Below are positions 54,676 through 64,000 of a stretch of DNA of 64,000 nt, piece by piece. The translations under genes and the position numbers were made by a program. The notes below the pieces were generated by a model that did no database searches, was not told the DNA's origin, and worked only from the letters and a program-made list of their open reading frames with translations. The stretch's first letter is position 1. Each line of letters starts with the position of its first letter. Origin of the DNA: Cyclobacteriaceae bacterium YHN15. Lineage in GTDB: Bacteria > Bacteroidota > Bacteroidia > Cytophagales > Cyclobacteriaceae. The DNA is taken from NCBI GenBank assembly GCA_003797895.1, contig RKQB01000003.1:1-64000 (forward strand), in the 5' to 3' direction.

Positions 54676-54783
54676 AAGGGTTTAATTGTAGGTTAAATTT
54701 AAAAACTATGTGTCTTTTTAAATTTTCATTTTAGATCAAAGAATGACAATTATTATTCAAACAGAGACAGAAAGCCAAAAAAT

Positions 54784-55845
54784 TCAATCCATTTTAGCAT
54801 AGGTTTTTGGAGGAATTCCATAGCGCGCTTTAAACGCTCTTGAAAAATAACCGGGACTTGAAAATCCTGTTTCATAGGCAATTTCAGACATAGACATTGA
54901 ATTGGCATGGAGTAAATCAAGGGCATTCTGAAATCTCAATTCCCTGATCAAATCAATTGGGGACTTGTTAAAAAGTCTGGTGGTGGTCCTGTAAGCTGTT
55001 GCTTTACTCCAGCCCAAAGCCCTGCACATTTGATCAACACCAAAATTAGAATTGGTCAGTTCAGAATCCAGCAAATCAAACATCTTTTCCGTTGTATTTA
55101 AATCACTTTCATTGAGAACATGGAAATCATGTGTATCAAAATTGGATGAATCAGCATTCTTCTTCCAAATTGAAAAGGTCTTTTCATCTAGGTAAATCAC
55201 TTTTTGATCCCCTACTCTTTTAATCCGATCAAGTGTTTTTTTTGCTTCTTCAAACAAATACATACTGTCTTTACCCAAAAGATGGCTGGTAATAGCTGCT
55301 ATTTTATATTCCAATACATTGGAAATTCCCCTAGTTTTTTTCTTTATTGACACAGCGCAGCTCAATGCATTGGAAACTGATTCAAAAGAAACTAAAAAAT
55401 AGTCTTGAGGATTGGGCATAATATGCCCACTGTATTGAGTTATACGCTTGAGAATTTCATTTTTATAGGTTTTATTTCTTCTATCAAGGGATCTTAATTC
55501 TATCAATAAAATAGTCCTGATACCAGGATCCAAAGTATCTGACTCCGAATAGGCCAGATCGATTTTGCTGTTTCCGATAAGCATAAGATTATATTCTTCA
55601 TCCGTAATTTCTACCATGTTGCATGCGGTCATTCCATGTGCTTCTGCATGAACATGATTACAGGCATTCATACTTGGACCTTCCATCAAACAGAAGACCT
55701 TTTTATTTTCCATATCAGCCCAAAATTTTTTCTGGACAACCCCATAATTAGCCGATATTTTCAAATCTTTCAAATGCGCTTCAATAATGTCCTGTAGTTG
55801 AACATGTTCATTCTTCAAAATATGTACATCCAGGTAAATAGGCAT
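54784..55845 (-). CDS. AraC-type regulator with N-terminal DUF4242 and a cyclase-like middle domain
   Basis: 353 residues in three parts. Residues 1-90 match DUF4242 (a nickel-binding SCO4226-type domain), with KVFCLMEGPSMNACNHVHAE and HG following. Residues 108-220 resemble a class III adenylyl cyclase core: ILLIELRSL in place of the usual DIVGFT-type start, then GHIMPNPQDYFLVSFESVSN, but the metal-binding Asp residues are missing, so it is probably not active. Residues 255-353 are a two-helix-turn-helix AraC domain (MSEIAYETGFSSPGYFSRAF). No close precedent comes to mind. The gene precedes the flavoprotein. Confidence 0.8.
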   Translation of the reverse strand: MPIYLDVHILKNEHVQLQDIIEAHLKDLKISANYGVVQKKFWADMENKKVFCLMEGPSMNACNHVHAEAHGMTACNMVEITDEEYNLMLIGNSKIDLAYSESDTLDPGIRTILLIELRSLDRRNKTYKNEILKRITQYSGHIMPNPQDYFLVSFESVSNALSCAVSIKKKTRGISNVLEYKIAAITSHLLGKDSMYLFEEAKKTLDRIKRVGDQKVIYLDEKTFSIWKKNADSSNFDTHDFHVLNESDLNTTEKMFDLLDSELTNSNFGVDQMCRALGWSKATAYRTTTRLFNKSPIDLIRELRFQNALDLLHANSMSMSEIAYETGFSSPGYFSRAFKARYGIPPKTYAKMD

Positions 55846-56291
55846 ATTGTCTCATTTTCTTCTGTTTTCTTGTTAATGTTATTTTTTTAAACTGACTATA
55901 ATCAAGTCATTCCTTTGACATACTGTTGCCCTTCAAGAGCCAAAAAATCAATCTTATTTAGGCTTGGCCTCAAAAAATCAAAATATTAAAACCAATGGAT
56001 TATTGGAGTGATTATCTAATTTAAGGTTTTTCACTTAAAATCCCCAAAAATGGAGGATATATCAATTTGATAAGATCAAATCATTTCCCAATATGAATCA
56101 AAAGTTCCAAAAATCATGTTCAGCTAACACCTGAAAATGATAACTTTTATTGGAGATACTAAGACGCATCTTAATTGGAATAAGGTCTTGAAATCCTAAT
56201 CGCTAAAGACCATCAATTATTCATTCAAAAAATGACACAAATGATTCATCGATAAAACCACTTATTCTTTTAAATTATTCTGATCAAAATA
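55846..56291. other. gap without a recognised gene
   Basis: About 446 bases between the AraC regulator and the esterase gene. No convincing reading frame. A short inverted pair, GGTCTT and AAGACC near 56185-56212, could be a small hairpin. Otherwise A/T-rich. Confidence 0.5.
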
Positions 56292-57611
56292 CTATCTCGA
56301 TAACTTTTCAAATAACCAGTCCTCTATTTTTTTGCCCTGCTCCTGATAAGTCCAATGTCCCGTCTCAGGAACAACAAATATTTCTTTGGAAGCCTTGATT
56401 TCATTATAAGCCGAATAATAGGAAGTCGGTGGGCAGGTTTCGTCATTGAATCCCCAAGTATAAAACCCAGGAGTTTTCAATATCCTTGCAAAATTGACCA
56501 CATCATAGTAGGCAAGTGTTTCTATTACTTCAGGTCTATTGTAATACTTGATATTCTGACTTCCAAAAACGTGTGGCCAACCTCCGGCCCTGCCATTCAG
56601 ATAACCGGTCAGGTCACTTAAGGCCGGATAGACTGCCGCAAGATATTTAATCCTGGAATCCAAGGCTGCTGTTGTAATTGCCAATGCACCCCCTTGGCTT
56701 CCTCCCTGCACTGCAAGGTTTTTTCCATCAAATTGGGAAAGGGAAACCAAAAAATCCACTGCCCTAACGCATCCCAGATAAACCCTTTTATAGTAATATA
56801 GGTCTTTGTCACTGTTATTGAAATTCCAATATCCATTTAATGCGCCTGACATCAGGTTGTTGTAAACCTCTGTTGGCATGTCCACAGGAATACCATGTAT
56901 GCCTATCTGAAGGGTGATGGCCCCTCTCATCGCTTTGGATATTTCACCTGAATACGGTCTGATTCCCGCACCGGGAACTGAAAGAATGGCAGGATATTTT
57001 CCTCCGGCTTTGGGTACGGAAAGAATTCCATAAATCCTCGAATTTCTAACGTTTTGAAAGCTAACATGGTAAACATCCACATGCTCTGAACTCTTTTCAG
57101 GAAGATGTATCATTTTATAATCCATAGGGATTTTGGAAAGCTCTTTTTTCCCTTCCTCCCAAAATTCTTCAAAATCCTTAGGCATTTTTACTGTAGGTTT
57201 GATTTTATCAGGTTCAAAAGCAGCTGTACCTATACCTTTATATTCTTTTCCATACACAGTCGCATAAACCTCACACCTTAGAAAACCAGGGTCCTTCATG
57301 CTAAACTTGTCCAATGTGGCCTTTCCTTCCTTTAAATTGAGTTTGCCTTCCCTGATAGGCTCCATTTTTTCTTCCATGACCACATATCGCGCATTTTCCA
57401 CAGAAATCGGAACACCTGACTGGGTAATGGAAATAGAAAATTCAACATTTTGTCCGATTTTATATGTCCAATCTGCCTGGTCCGGTACTACCGAAATCTC
57501 AATGAACTGTCTTGGAATTTGGGCTAGGACTACATTGGAAAAACTGATCGCCAAGAGGATAAAGACAGTCCTAAGCAATGCGTATTTTTGTTTAAAATTA
57601 ATAATACCCAT
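56292..57611 (-). CDS. acetylxylan-esterase-type (CE7) hydrolase with extra N-terminal domain
   Basis: 439 residues. Signal peptide ending VLAQ. An N-terminal beta domain (about 35-135, with KATLDKFSMKDPGFLRCEV) precedes an alpha/beta hydrolase of the CE7/AXE1 type: AVQGGSQGGALAI holds the Ser nucleophile, TWGFNDETCPP the Asp and VPETGHWTY the His. These enzymes deacetylate xylan or small sugar esters; this one is secreted, in line with polysaccharide use. Single gene. Confidence 0.88.
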   Translation of the reverse strand: MGIINFKQKYALLRTVFILLAISFSNVVLAQIPRQFIEISVVPDQADWTYKIGQNVEFSISITQSGVPISVENARYVVMEEKMEPIREGKLNLKEGKATLDKFSMKDPGFLRCEVYATVYGKEYKGIGTAAFEPDKIKPTVKMPKDFEEFWEEGKKELSKIPMDYKMIHLPEKSSEHVDVYHVSFQNVRNSRIYGILSVPKAGGKYPAILSVPGAGIRPYSGEISKAMRGAITLQIGIHGIPVDMPTEVYNNLMSGALNGYWNFNNSDKDLYYYKRVYLGCVRAVDFLVSLSQFDGKNLAVQGGSQGGALAITTAALDSRIKYLAAVYPALSDLTGYLNGRAGGWPHVFGSQNIKYYNRPEVIETLAYYDVVNFARILKTPGFYTWGFNDETCPPTSYYSAYNEIKASKEIFVVPETGHWTYQEQGKKIEDWLFEKLSR

Positions 57612-57788
57612 AGAATCTTTTTTTGGTGATTCAATTTACTTTTTATTCTGAAATTAAATAAAATACAGTCAACTAAATTCATTTTCAAGCAATATTTATG
57701 TACCTTTAAGTATATTGTTTTTTGAATACAGCAAAGTCATTGGCTTTTTAAAATCACCGGTTTTAAGAATTTGTAAACAACTGAAGCC

Positions 57789-59234
57789 ATGAAAAAAGTG
57801 ACTCTTATTATTCGTCAAAGCCTGTTTTTAGTTTTGGCAGTTTGCAGTGCCTGCGCAGTCAATCCGGTAACAGGTAAAAAACAATTGGTCTTCATGTCAG
57901 AAGCCCAGGAAATTGCCATGGGGAAAGAAGCTGACCCTGATATAGTAGCCTTCTTTGGTCTATATGATGACCCTGATTTACAGCAATTCATTACGGAAAA
58001 AGGCTTGGAAATGGCCGCTATTTCCCATAGGCCCAAATTGGCCTACGAATTCAAAATAGTTGACTCTCCGGTGATCAATGCCTTTGCAGTACCCGGTGGT
58101 TATGTATACTTCACAAGGGGAATTATGGCTCATTTTAATAATGAGGCTGAATTTGCAGGGGTATTGGGACATGAACTCGGGCATATTACCGCCCGACATT
58201 CAGTGATCCAACAAAGGAATCAGATGTTGGGACAGATCGGGATCATTGCGGGTGTTATTTTGGTTCCCGAAATAGGTCAATTTATCGAACCCCTTTCCCA
58301 AGGGGTGCAATTGGCGCTATTGGGTTTTGGCAGAGATGCCGAGAGGCAATCCGACAAACTCGGGGTAGAATACTCTTCAAAGGTAGGCTATGATGCCTCT
58401 GAAATGGCTGGTTTTTTTGAAACCTTGGAACGACAACAAGAGGCCTCAGGTGGACAAGAAATTCCGGATTTTTTATCCACCCACCCTTCACCCGAAGAGC
58501 GGAATCAAAACGTCTTAGAATTAGCAGCTAAATGGAAAGAAAAATTGAAATTAACCAACCCCAAAATCAACAGGGAAGCCTATTTAAAAAGAATTGATGG
58601 TTTAATCTTGGGGGAAGACCCCAAACAGGGCTTTGTGGAGAACAGCATTTTCTATCACCCTGTTTTGAAGTTTCAATTTCCAATTCCGAATGAATGGGGT
58701 TTTCAAAATACGCCTCAACAAGTTCAGATGGCACCAAAGTCAGGTGATGCCATCATGATGCTATCTTTAGCACCTGGAAGTTCACTAAAAGAAGCAGGAA
58801 ACAGCATTCTTGAACAATACAATCTGGAATTGGTGGAATCTAACGAAGAATCCATCAATGGATTATCCTCATTGATTTTTATTGCAGATCAAAAGCAGGA
58901 ACAGGGAACTATCAGGGTTCTTGCAACACTTATTCAGTTTGAAAATAATATTTACAGTTTGATGGGTGTTGCCGAAATATCCAAGTTTTCCGGTTTCCAA
59001 AATATTTTTCTCAACTCCATGAGGAGCTTTAAGGAACTCAAGGATCAAGAAAAACTCAACAGAAAAGCTGATGTCGTAAGGATAAAAACAGTTCCTCAGC
59101 AAATGACACTTCAGTCAGCTTTTGAATATTTCAAGATGCCGAAGGAAAGGTTCGATGAGTTGTCCATTTTGAACGGACTTCATCTCAACGATAATCTGAA
59201 GAAGGGTGAATTGATCAAAGTAATTGGAAAGTAA
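57789..59234 (+). CDS. M48 family metalloprotease, lipoprotein
   Basis: 481 residues. Lipobox CSAC with Cys22. The zinc site is HELGH (128-132) in GVLGHELGHITARHS, with a downstream Glu in AERQSDKLGVEYSS. The C-terminal region, LKKGELIKVIG after VRIKTVPQQ, resembles a LysM-like or PDZ-type tail. Such proteins (BepA/YcaL type) degrade misfolded outer-membrane proteins. The promoter may be TACCTTTA at 57701-57708, one base from consensus. Confidence 0.9.
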   Translation: MKKVTLIIRQSLFLVLAVCSACAVNPVTGKKQLVFMSEAQEIAMGKEADPDIVAFFGLYDDPDLQQFITEKGLEMAAISHRPKLAYEFKIVDSPVINAFAVPGGYVYFTRGIMAHFNNEAEFAGVLGHELGHITARHSVIQQRNQMLGQIGIIAGVILVPEIGQFIEPLSQGVQLALLGFGRDAERQSDKLGVEYSSKVGYDASEMAGFFETLERQQEASGGQEIPDFLSTHPSPEERNQNVLELAAKWKEKLKLTNPKINREAYLKRIDGLILGEDPKQGFVENSIFYHPVLKFQFPIPNEWGFQNTPQQVQMAPKSGDAIMMLSLAPGSSLKEAGNSILEQYNLELVESNEESINGLSSLIFIADQKQEQGTIRVLATLIQFENNIYSLMGVAEISKFSGFQNIFLNSMRSFKELKDQEKLNRKADVVRIKTVPQQMTLQSAFEYFKMPKERFDELSILNGLHLNDNLKKGELIKVIGK

Positions 59235-59565
59235 ATTCAGAATAAATTATAATACATTTTCCCCTTTAGTCAAACGAAACATAGAATTCAAATCAATCAG
59301 ATATTAATGGATATTGGCTGAAAACAATCTGTCATTTGGTTTTTTGTGACTTGTGACGGGATGGCGGAAAATGCTGATAAAAATAAACGGCTACGATATG
59401 CAGCCGTTTTAACATTTGTCTTGAATTGTATTTGGGGGGAAATTTCCGGATAGGTCTTGGTAGAAGATACCCTAAGAAAATTACTCTCAACTTCAACTTT
59501 TGGTGAAAGTTGATTGATTTTCCATGTCGTCTTTTTGATTTACTATTTCTTTGCTTAGAATTAAT
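59235..59565. other. gap with a hairpin and a dispersed repeat
   Basis: No gene. AAACGGCT (59385-59392) pairs with AGCCGTTT (59402-59409) followed by a short T stretch, a possible terminator for the M48 gene though about 150 bases past its stop. AGATATTAATGGATATTGG at 59299-59317 is a copy of the dispersed repeat seen at 37504 and 42608. Confidence 0.5.
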
Positions 59566-60213
59566 TCAATATGAAAAAAGCCCATTGGATTTCCATCGGG
59601 ATAAGACAAGGTTTTCCTGAATAATTTCCTTGATAGAATCGATGTCATGATAGTTTAGCTGCCTGTTCTCAAAAAAATTCTGCAATTCATTGAGATGTGA
59701 TATGACCTCTTCGAGTTCTGGATCTTTGATCTTTAAATGGTCGAGCTGTCTTTTTTGCTCAACCAGCAGTGCCAATAAACTCCAATATTTGTATTCTTCG
59801 TAAAGGTAATTTTCTTCTTTCCCGGTTTCTTTTTTTATCCACAATGCAAAACTTTTGGCCTCCTCCATGTTGGAAAATATCTGATCTGAAATTACTTCTA
59901 CTTCTTTCTCTTTCATGAGGTCAATCGCTCCCAACAATTTATTGAATTTGAAAGCAATTTCATTATCCAGTTTTTCTATAATTTCACTCCTGGTTTTTTC
60001 ATTTTCCTGCTTGACTTTATAATCATCATATACCTTTACGCCTCCCGAAACGAAAATGGCCGATAATACCCAAAGTCCAAACTTGCTGTTGAAAAAGGAA
60101 AAGACCATAGCTAAACCAAATTTTTTGGACTTTTTGGATTGCAGCTTATCCAATACTTCAAACTTGTAGGTTTCGACAAGTTCAAGACGTTTTTTTTCTT
60201 CTTCTGAAAGCAT
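59566..60213 (-). CDS. single-pass membrane protein with coiled-coil-like region, unknown
   Basis: 215 residues. A charged N-terminus, one membrane segment (about 47-62, LWVLSAIFVSGGVKV), and a helical C-terminal part with many Glu/Lys heptad-like stretches. No family recognised. Single gene facing away from the M48 gene. Confidence 0.65.
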   Translation of the reverse strand: MLSEEEKKRLELVETYKFEVLDKLQSKKSKKFGLAMVFSFFNSKFGLWVLSAIFVSGGVKVYDDYKVKQENEKTRSEIIEKLDNEIAFKFNKLLGAIDLMKEKEVEVISDQIFSNMEEAKSFALWIKKETGKEENYLYEEYKYWSLLALLVEQKRQLDHLKIKDPELEEVISHLNELQNFFENRQLNYHDIDSIKEIIQENLVLSRWKSNGLFSY

Positions 60214-60261
60214 GGGCAGGAATTTTATCCTTTATGGATTTCAATAGAAATGTAAAAAAAT

Positions 60262-61167
60262 CTAATCAATTATTGTAATTTTCATCCAATTCTCTACCTC
60301 ATCCATCCATTTCACAGAAGATGTTGGGTTGACCATTCCAAAGCCATGTCCACCTTCTTCAAAGTATGTTGACGCAACAGGAATCTTGAATTCCTTTAAG
60401 GCTTTTTCAAAAACATAGGAATTCTGTATACTTACCGGATCGTTTTTCGCGTGTACAAGATAGGTGGGCGGCGTTTGAGTGCTGACCTGTTTTTCATTAG
60501 AATAATAACCCCTTAAATCTTGGCTTGGATTCTCCCCTAAAAGATTTTTGATCGACCCGCTATGGCCTATTTCAGGATCAAAACTGATGACAGGGTAAAC
60601 CAAAATCATAAAATCCGGCCTAAGGCTGGTATTATTTGGATTGGGGATGCTTTGGCTTTTAAAATGGGTACCCGCAGTTGAAGCCAAATGCCCTCCAGCG
60701 GAAAAACCCATGATTCCTATTTGATCCGGTTTAACATTCCATTGTTCAGCATTTTCTCTGACCCTTTGAATGGCCCTTTGGGCATCCTGAAAGGGCCCAA
60801 TGGTTTTGTCAATCATTGTTTCGTCGCTTGGCAAACGGTACTTCAGGACAAAAGCAGCAATTCCCTTTCTATTGAATTCTTCAGCCACATCTGTCCCTTC
60901 ATGGCTTAAAGCCAGTACGCCGTACCCGCCACCAGGACATATAATAACTGCCTTTCCTGTAGCAATTTCACTAGGTGGAAGATAAATGGTTAAGGTCGGT
61001 TGGCTTACCTTACTTACAATCAGAATACCATTATCCCTTCTCTCAGAGCTTTCTTCATCGGGGACATCAATAGCATTGGGAATGCGCCCATCGTAAAGCG
61101 GAATAACAGTTTGGGAATAAACCAAAGTTGACATCATCAAGAAGTAATAAAAAAGTCCATATTTCAT
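60262..61167 (-). CDS. alpha/beta hydrolase, secreted esterase (BD-FAE/acetyl-esterase type)
   Basis: About 301 residues from the ATG at 61167, which opens a signal peptide (MKYGLFYYFLMMSTLVYSQ); a longer frame from 61212 or 61323 is open but lacks a tidy leader. The oxyanion region is CPGGGYG, the nucleophile is in GFSAGGHLAS, the Asp in HAKNDPVS and the His in EGGHGFG. Probably deacylates carbohydrates in the periplasm. It is divergent from the VapB gene. Confidence 0.88.
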   Translation of the reverse strand: MKYGLFYYFLMMSTLVYSQTVIPLYDGRIPNAIDVPDEESSERRDNGILIVSKVSQPTLTIYLPPSEIATGKAVIICPGGGYGVLALSHEGTDVAEEFNRKGIAAFVLKYRLPSDETMIDKTIGPFQDAQRAIQRVRENAEQWNVKPDQIGIMGFSAGGHLASTAGTHFKSQSIPNPNNTSLRPDFMILVYPVISFDPEIGHSGSIKNLLGENPSQDLRGYYSNEKQVSTQTPPTYLVHAKNDPVSIQNSYVFEKALKEFKIPVASTYFEEGGHGFGMVNPTSSVKWMDEVENWMKITIID

Positions 61168-61328
61168 AGCGTAAGTAGATTTTTCAAATAACAATATAAG
61201 TTTATTTTTCATGTTTTGAATACCAATTTCAATAGTTCCAGGGGGATATTTTATCAGAAACAGGAACTTTTTGTAAAGATTATTTTTTAATATAGCATAA
61301 TTTTCCATGAAATAACGCATCAAATATT

Positions 61329-61523
61329 ATGAGAACTACCTTAGATCTTCCCAAAGACTTATTGGATGAAGCGATGAAATTGACCGGGGCTAAAACAAAA
61401 AGCCAATTGATAAAAGACGCCTTAGAGGATCAAATAAAAAGAATAAAAAGAAAAAGGCTAATCAGTTTTAAAGGAAGCATTGATTTGGATATCGATTTGG
61501 AAAAAATGAGAGACCGCAAATAA
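61329..61523 (+). CDS. VapB-type antitoxin
   Basis: 64 residues: RTTLDLPKDLLDEAMKLTGA and KSQLIKDALE, a ribbon-helix-helix start as in VapB, followed by a basic then acidic tail (DLEKMRDRK) that would wrap VapC. Its stop TAA shares a base with the toxin's ATG. It would repress its own operon. Confidence 0.88.
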   Translation: MRTTLDLPKDLLDEAMKLTGAKTKSQLIKDALEDQIKRIKRKRLISFKGSIDLDIDLEKMRDRK

Positions 61524-61915
61524 TGTCTAAGTATAAAGTATTGGTAGACAGTTCTGTTTGGATTGATTATTTCAAATCAGGAAATATCCTCTATTTGGAC
61601 AAATTAATAGAGGAAGATTTAGTATGCACCAATGAGCTTATTTTGACTGAATTGGTCCCAGCTCTTTTACACCAAAAACGGGGAGATATTGTGGAAAGCC
61701 TGGACTCGTTGGAGAAAATCCCTTTGAATATTGATTGGGAAATAATTAGGGAATTTCAAATATTGAACTTAAAAAATGGGATAAACAGAGTAGGGATACC
61801 CGACTTGATCATTATCCAACAAGTTATGGACCAAAACATGACCCTTTTCAGTTTTGACAAGCATTTTTTATTGATGAAAAATCAGTTAAAATTTGAGTTG
61901 ATTTCTTCCTCCTGA
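61523..61915 (+). CDS. VapC-type PIN domain ribonuclease toxin
   Basis: 130 residues. PIN active-site acidic residues: Asp9 in VLVDSSVWIDYF, Glu in ELILTELVPALL, Asp in GIPDLIIIQQ, Asp in FSFDKHF. Cleaves RNA (often tRNA) unless held by VapB, encoded just upstream. Start chosen from the one-base overlap. Confidence 0.9.
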   Translation: MSKYKVLVDSSVWIDYFKSGNILYLDKLIEEDLVCTNELILTELVPALLHQKRGDIVESLDSLEKIPLNIDWEIIREFQILNLKNGINRVGIPDLIIIQQVMDQNMTLFSFDKHFLLMKNQLKFELISSS

Positions 61916-61927
61916 TATTATGACAGC

Positions 61928-63034
61928 TTAAATTTTAAAAAAGATTTTTTTTCTGTATAGGAAAAAACAAAAAGACCACATGGCCCCAAGGGTCAAAAGG
62001 GCATTAAATAACAAAAGTATTGATTCCGGTATTCCGATCGGTTTCAGAAACCCGAAACTGAAAATCTTCAAAAACCCAAATAGCCAGTTATGTCCTAATA
62101 CCTCGGCAAAAAGGTAAATGAAAATGGGATTCATTCCTACAATGATAAAGGCAAAAGCCCAGGATTGCACTTTTCTGACATCCACTAACCAATAGAAAAA
62201 TGCCAGCGCCAATAAAGCCCAGCCCCCGGACGCGAAAACAAAAGCGCTGGTACTGATCCGCTTGATGATGGGAGTGATTCCGATGAAATCCAAACCATAT
62301 CCTATCAATAATCCGACTATGCCTGCAATGACAAATGCCTTAATTTTTGCTTTATGGGTTTTTACTGAAAGAAGCAAATTACCGCACATCGCCCCCCATA
62401 GTGTATGGGCTGCTGTTGGGATACAATTGATGGCTACCCAACCCCCACTGTTGATTTTTCCCATCAAGATCATATCCGTGTAAGAACCAAAGTTCTCCCC
62501 CATCACAAAGGGAGATGCCGGGTTATACATACGATATAGAATTTCCGTTAAAACCAGAAGCCCGATGGAAACAGTCAGCTGGAGTTTAAAAGGTTGTTGA
62601 ATCAATAAATAAGTCAAAAATATGGTAAATGATAATTGAGTCAGTACATTCCATAATTCAAACACCAATTCCTGTTTGTAAACACAATGAAGTCCTGTCC
62701 CAAAAAGGAACAGGAGCAAACATCTTTTTAATATGTGCCGTGTCACTTTGGCCTTCTCCTCGGCCATCGCCATCCTTTTGTTCAAGGAAAAAGGCATGGC
62801 CACTCCTACAATGAACATGAAGAAAGGCTGTATCAAATCCCAAAAACGAAGGCCATTCCAAGGATGGTGCGTAAACTGTACCACCAATGAATAGGCCCAA
62901 GTATTTTCCGGAAATACCTTCAGCAAGTACTCATATACCAAGGCAGCTTCTGCGATCAATAAAAACATGGTGATTCCACGGTAAGCATCCAGGGAAACTA
63001 GCCGGTTGGAGGATGGAAGGGTTTGGATGTTCAT
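61928..63034 (-). CDS. HGSNAT/DUF5009-type membrane acyltransferase
   Basis: 368 residues with about ten membrane segments. RLVSLDAYRGITMFLLI near the start is the family mark shared with heparan-alpha-glucosaminide N-acetyltransferase and bacterial NagX-like proteins; QPFFMFIVGVAMPFSL follows. These acetylate amino sugars or related groups at the membrane. Convergent with VapC. With the NagB-NagA fusion it supports amino-sugar use in this genome (inference). Confidence 0.88.
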   Translation of the reverse strand: MNIQTLPSSNRLVSLDAYRGITMFLLIAEAALVYEYLLKVFPENTWAYSLVVQFTHHPWNGLRFWDLIQPFFMFIVGVAMPFSLNKRMAMAEEKAKVTRHILKRCLLLFLFGTGLHCVYKQELVFELWNVLTQLSFTIFLTYLLIQQPFKLQLTVSIGLLVLTEILYRMYNPASPFVMGENFGSYTDMILMGKINSGGWVAINCIPTAAHTLWGAMCGNLLLSVKTHKAKIKAFVIAGIVGLLIGYGLDFIGITPIIKRISTSAFVFASGGWALLALAFFYWLVDVRKVQSWAFAFIIVGMNPIFIYLFAEVLGHNWLFGFLKIFSFGFLKPIGIPESILLLFNALLTLGAMWSFCFFLYRKKIFFKI

Positions 63035-63068
63035 AGAGGATATTAAATCGTTTTTAGAGCTGCGACAA

Positions 63069-64000
63069 TTATGGATGGCTAAGTATTATTCTTCTGTAAC
63101 TGAATAAGGAAGGACTTCCGCTATCCTCCGCTTCCAGGATAATGTGCAGGTTTTGGCCTGGTTTCAGAGTGGGCATGTTAAAAACCAGTTCTTCGGCATA
63201 GGGATTAAAAATGTCTAGTTTCCCTTCAAAATTCCCTGCCTCCTTATATATCCACCATCTCAATTTTAACTGATCTCCATCAGGATCAAAACTGCCCTTA
63301 GCAGACAACCTGACCATTTTCCCTGCTTCAACCTTTCCCGTGGCCAAAGCTTTTCCTTCATTGCCATTGAGCATCAGTATAGGATTATGGTTGGCATCCT
63401 GATGTCTGTCGGCAATATTCCAATCCATTCTTGCCGCGAAATCATGCTGGAATGCCTTTCTCCATCTCCAGATGGTGGCTTGATTGGATGCCTCCATCCT
63501 ACCATCCTGAAGCATCACTTCATCCTGGGTATTGATGGATGAAGTCCAGATTTTGTCCACTTCTCCATAAGATTTGTAAAACTCATACCTTCCTCCCCAC
63601 CCTCCATAAGTCGGGCTTTTATACCAGGCCAGACCATTTTGGATCAATCCAATAAATGAAGGCGTATCTCCTTCCATGATATATTCCAAAGGGAGATAAT
63701 TGGCACCCAAGGGGCCATGATTGTCTCTGATATTTTCCATTAGCCATGGATTATCCACCAGATGAAAATCAACCATCGGTGCGTTTTTATACCAACGATC
63801 GCCTCCAATTCCTGTCCAGGTAGCCTTGTAATATTCTCTATAATTGTCTGCCGCACAGGCATCGACAATGTAAAATATGTCAGGAAAATTTTGTCTTACC
63901 CAATTTCCCGCGAAATCCTGATCTGAAATAGCATATACCCTTAATTTTTCAACAAACTTTTTGATCTCTTCCTCTGAGCGGTTGTTTTTAACTTTCCAAA
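63069..64000 (-). CDS. DUF1593 (Sde182-like) protein, partial
   Basis: The reading frame is open to the right edge, so the N-terminal part is missing. Visible: VYAISDQDFAGNWVRQNFPD of the nucleoside-hydrolase-like domain, then PTYGGWGGRYEFY, WRKAFQHDFAARMDW and a C-terminal beta domain (FDPDGDQLKLRWWIYKEAG). It is the intact paralogue of the frameshifted gene at 44235. The family includes a cellulose-binding protein; activity is not established. Starts outside the window, stop at 63069. Confidence 0.88.
   Translation of the reverse strand, partial: WKVKNNRSEEEIKKFVEKLRVYAISDQDFAGNWVRQNFPDIFYIVDACAADNYREYYKATWTGIGGDRWYKNAPMVDFHLVDNPWLMENIRDNHGPLGANYLPLEYIMEGDTPSFIGLIQNGLAWYKSPTYGGWGGRYEFYKSYGEVDKIWTSSINTQDEVMLQDGRMEASNQATIWRWRKAFQHDFAARMDWNIADRHQDANHNPILMLNGNEGKALATGKVEAGKMVRLSAKGSFDPDGDQLKLRWWIYKEAGNFEGKLDIFNPYAEELVFNMPTLKPGQNLHIILEAEDSGSPSLFSYRRIILSHP

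Noticed and set aside
56185..56212. GGTCTT/AAGACC hairpin as terminator
   Set aside because: Six-pair stem with a large loop and no T-run.
61329..61915. VapBC as a part of a defence island
   Set aside because: The neighbours are an esterase and an acyltransferase; no defence genes are nearby.

Overview
The window reads as chromosomal DNA of a Bacteroidota member, most likely order Cytophagales and close to Cyclobacteriaceae (inference). The grounds are the TTTG-N19-TAnnTTTG promoters, a type IX secretion (T9SS) PorP/SprF protein next to a T9SS type B sorting-domain protein, two SusC/SusD pairs, an OmpA protein with PorE-like architecture, and many Tat-exported Gfo/Idh/MocA oxidoreductases. 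Genes are dense, with AT-rich gaps.

Layout. 1-630: 5' end of a 16S rRNA gene leaving the left edge on the minus strand, with its leader and promoter. 629-14150: mostly housekeeping: PorP/SprF plus a lectin/PKD/CHU_C surface protein, purA, a STAS protein, a Fur-family regulator, spoT/relA, tRNA-Leu(TAG), trigger factor, clpP-clpX, lpxB, a decayed GxxExxY gene between inverted repeats, and queD. 14287-25518: a secreted protein of unknown function, then two tandem susCD units, the first followed by a small lipoprotein. 25936-28486: a PorE-like OmpA protein and queE, whose short leader resembles a preQ1-I riboswitch.

28650-51522 is a carbohydrate region. It holds a secreted TIM-barrel isomerase, a Tat-exported beta-propeller, GH127, DUF1080 (3-keto-disaccharide hydrolase family), four Gfo/Idh/MocA oxidoreductases with Tat-like leaders, a hydroxypyruvate-isomerase-like protein, a sodium:solute symporter, a NagB-NagA fusion, a Fic-fold protein with an altered active site and a likely self-regulating operator array, a VOC protein, a frameshifted DUF1593 gene, a TRAP transporter and a sulfatase. 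The mix suggests extracytoplasmic oxidation, cleavage and isomerisation of glycosides followed by uptake.

51782-64000: small membrane proteins, a berberine-bridge-type flavoprotein beside an unusual three-domain AraC regulator, a CE7-type esterase, an M48 lipoprotein protease, a second esterase, a VapBC pair, an HGSNAT/DUF5009-type membrane acyltransferase and a second DUF1593 gene cut by the right edge.

Most interesting points: the candidate preQ1-I riboswitch before queE; the periplasmic keto-sugar gene set; the DUF4242/cyclase-like/AraC fusion; the Fic protein with Gln in place of the catalytic His and operator-like repeats over its start; SusC2 with a charged segment replacing the TonB-box region; the NagB-NagA fusion; and the single-base frameshift in DUF1593. 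All calls come from reading the sequence; no database search was possible.
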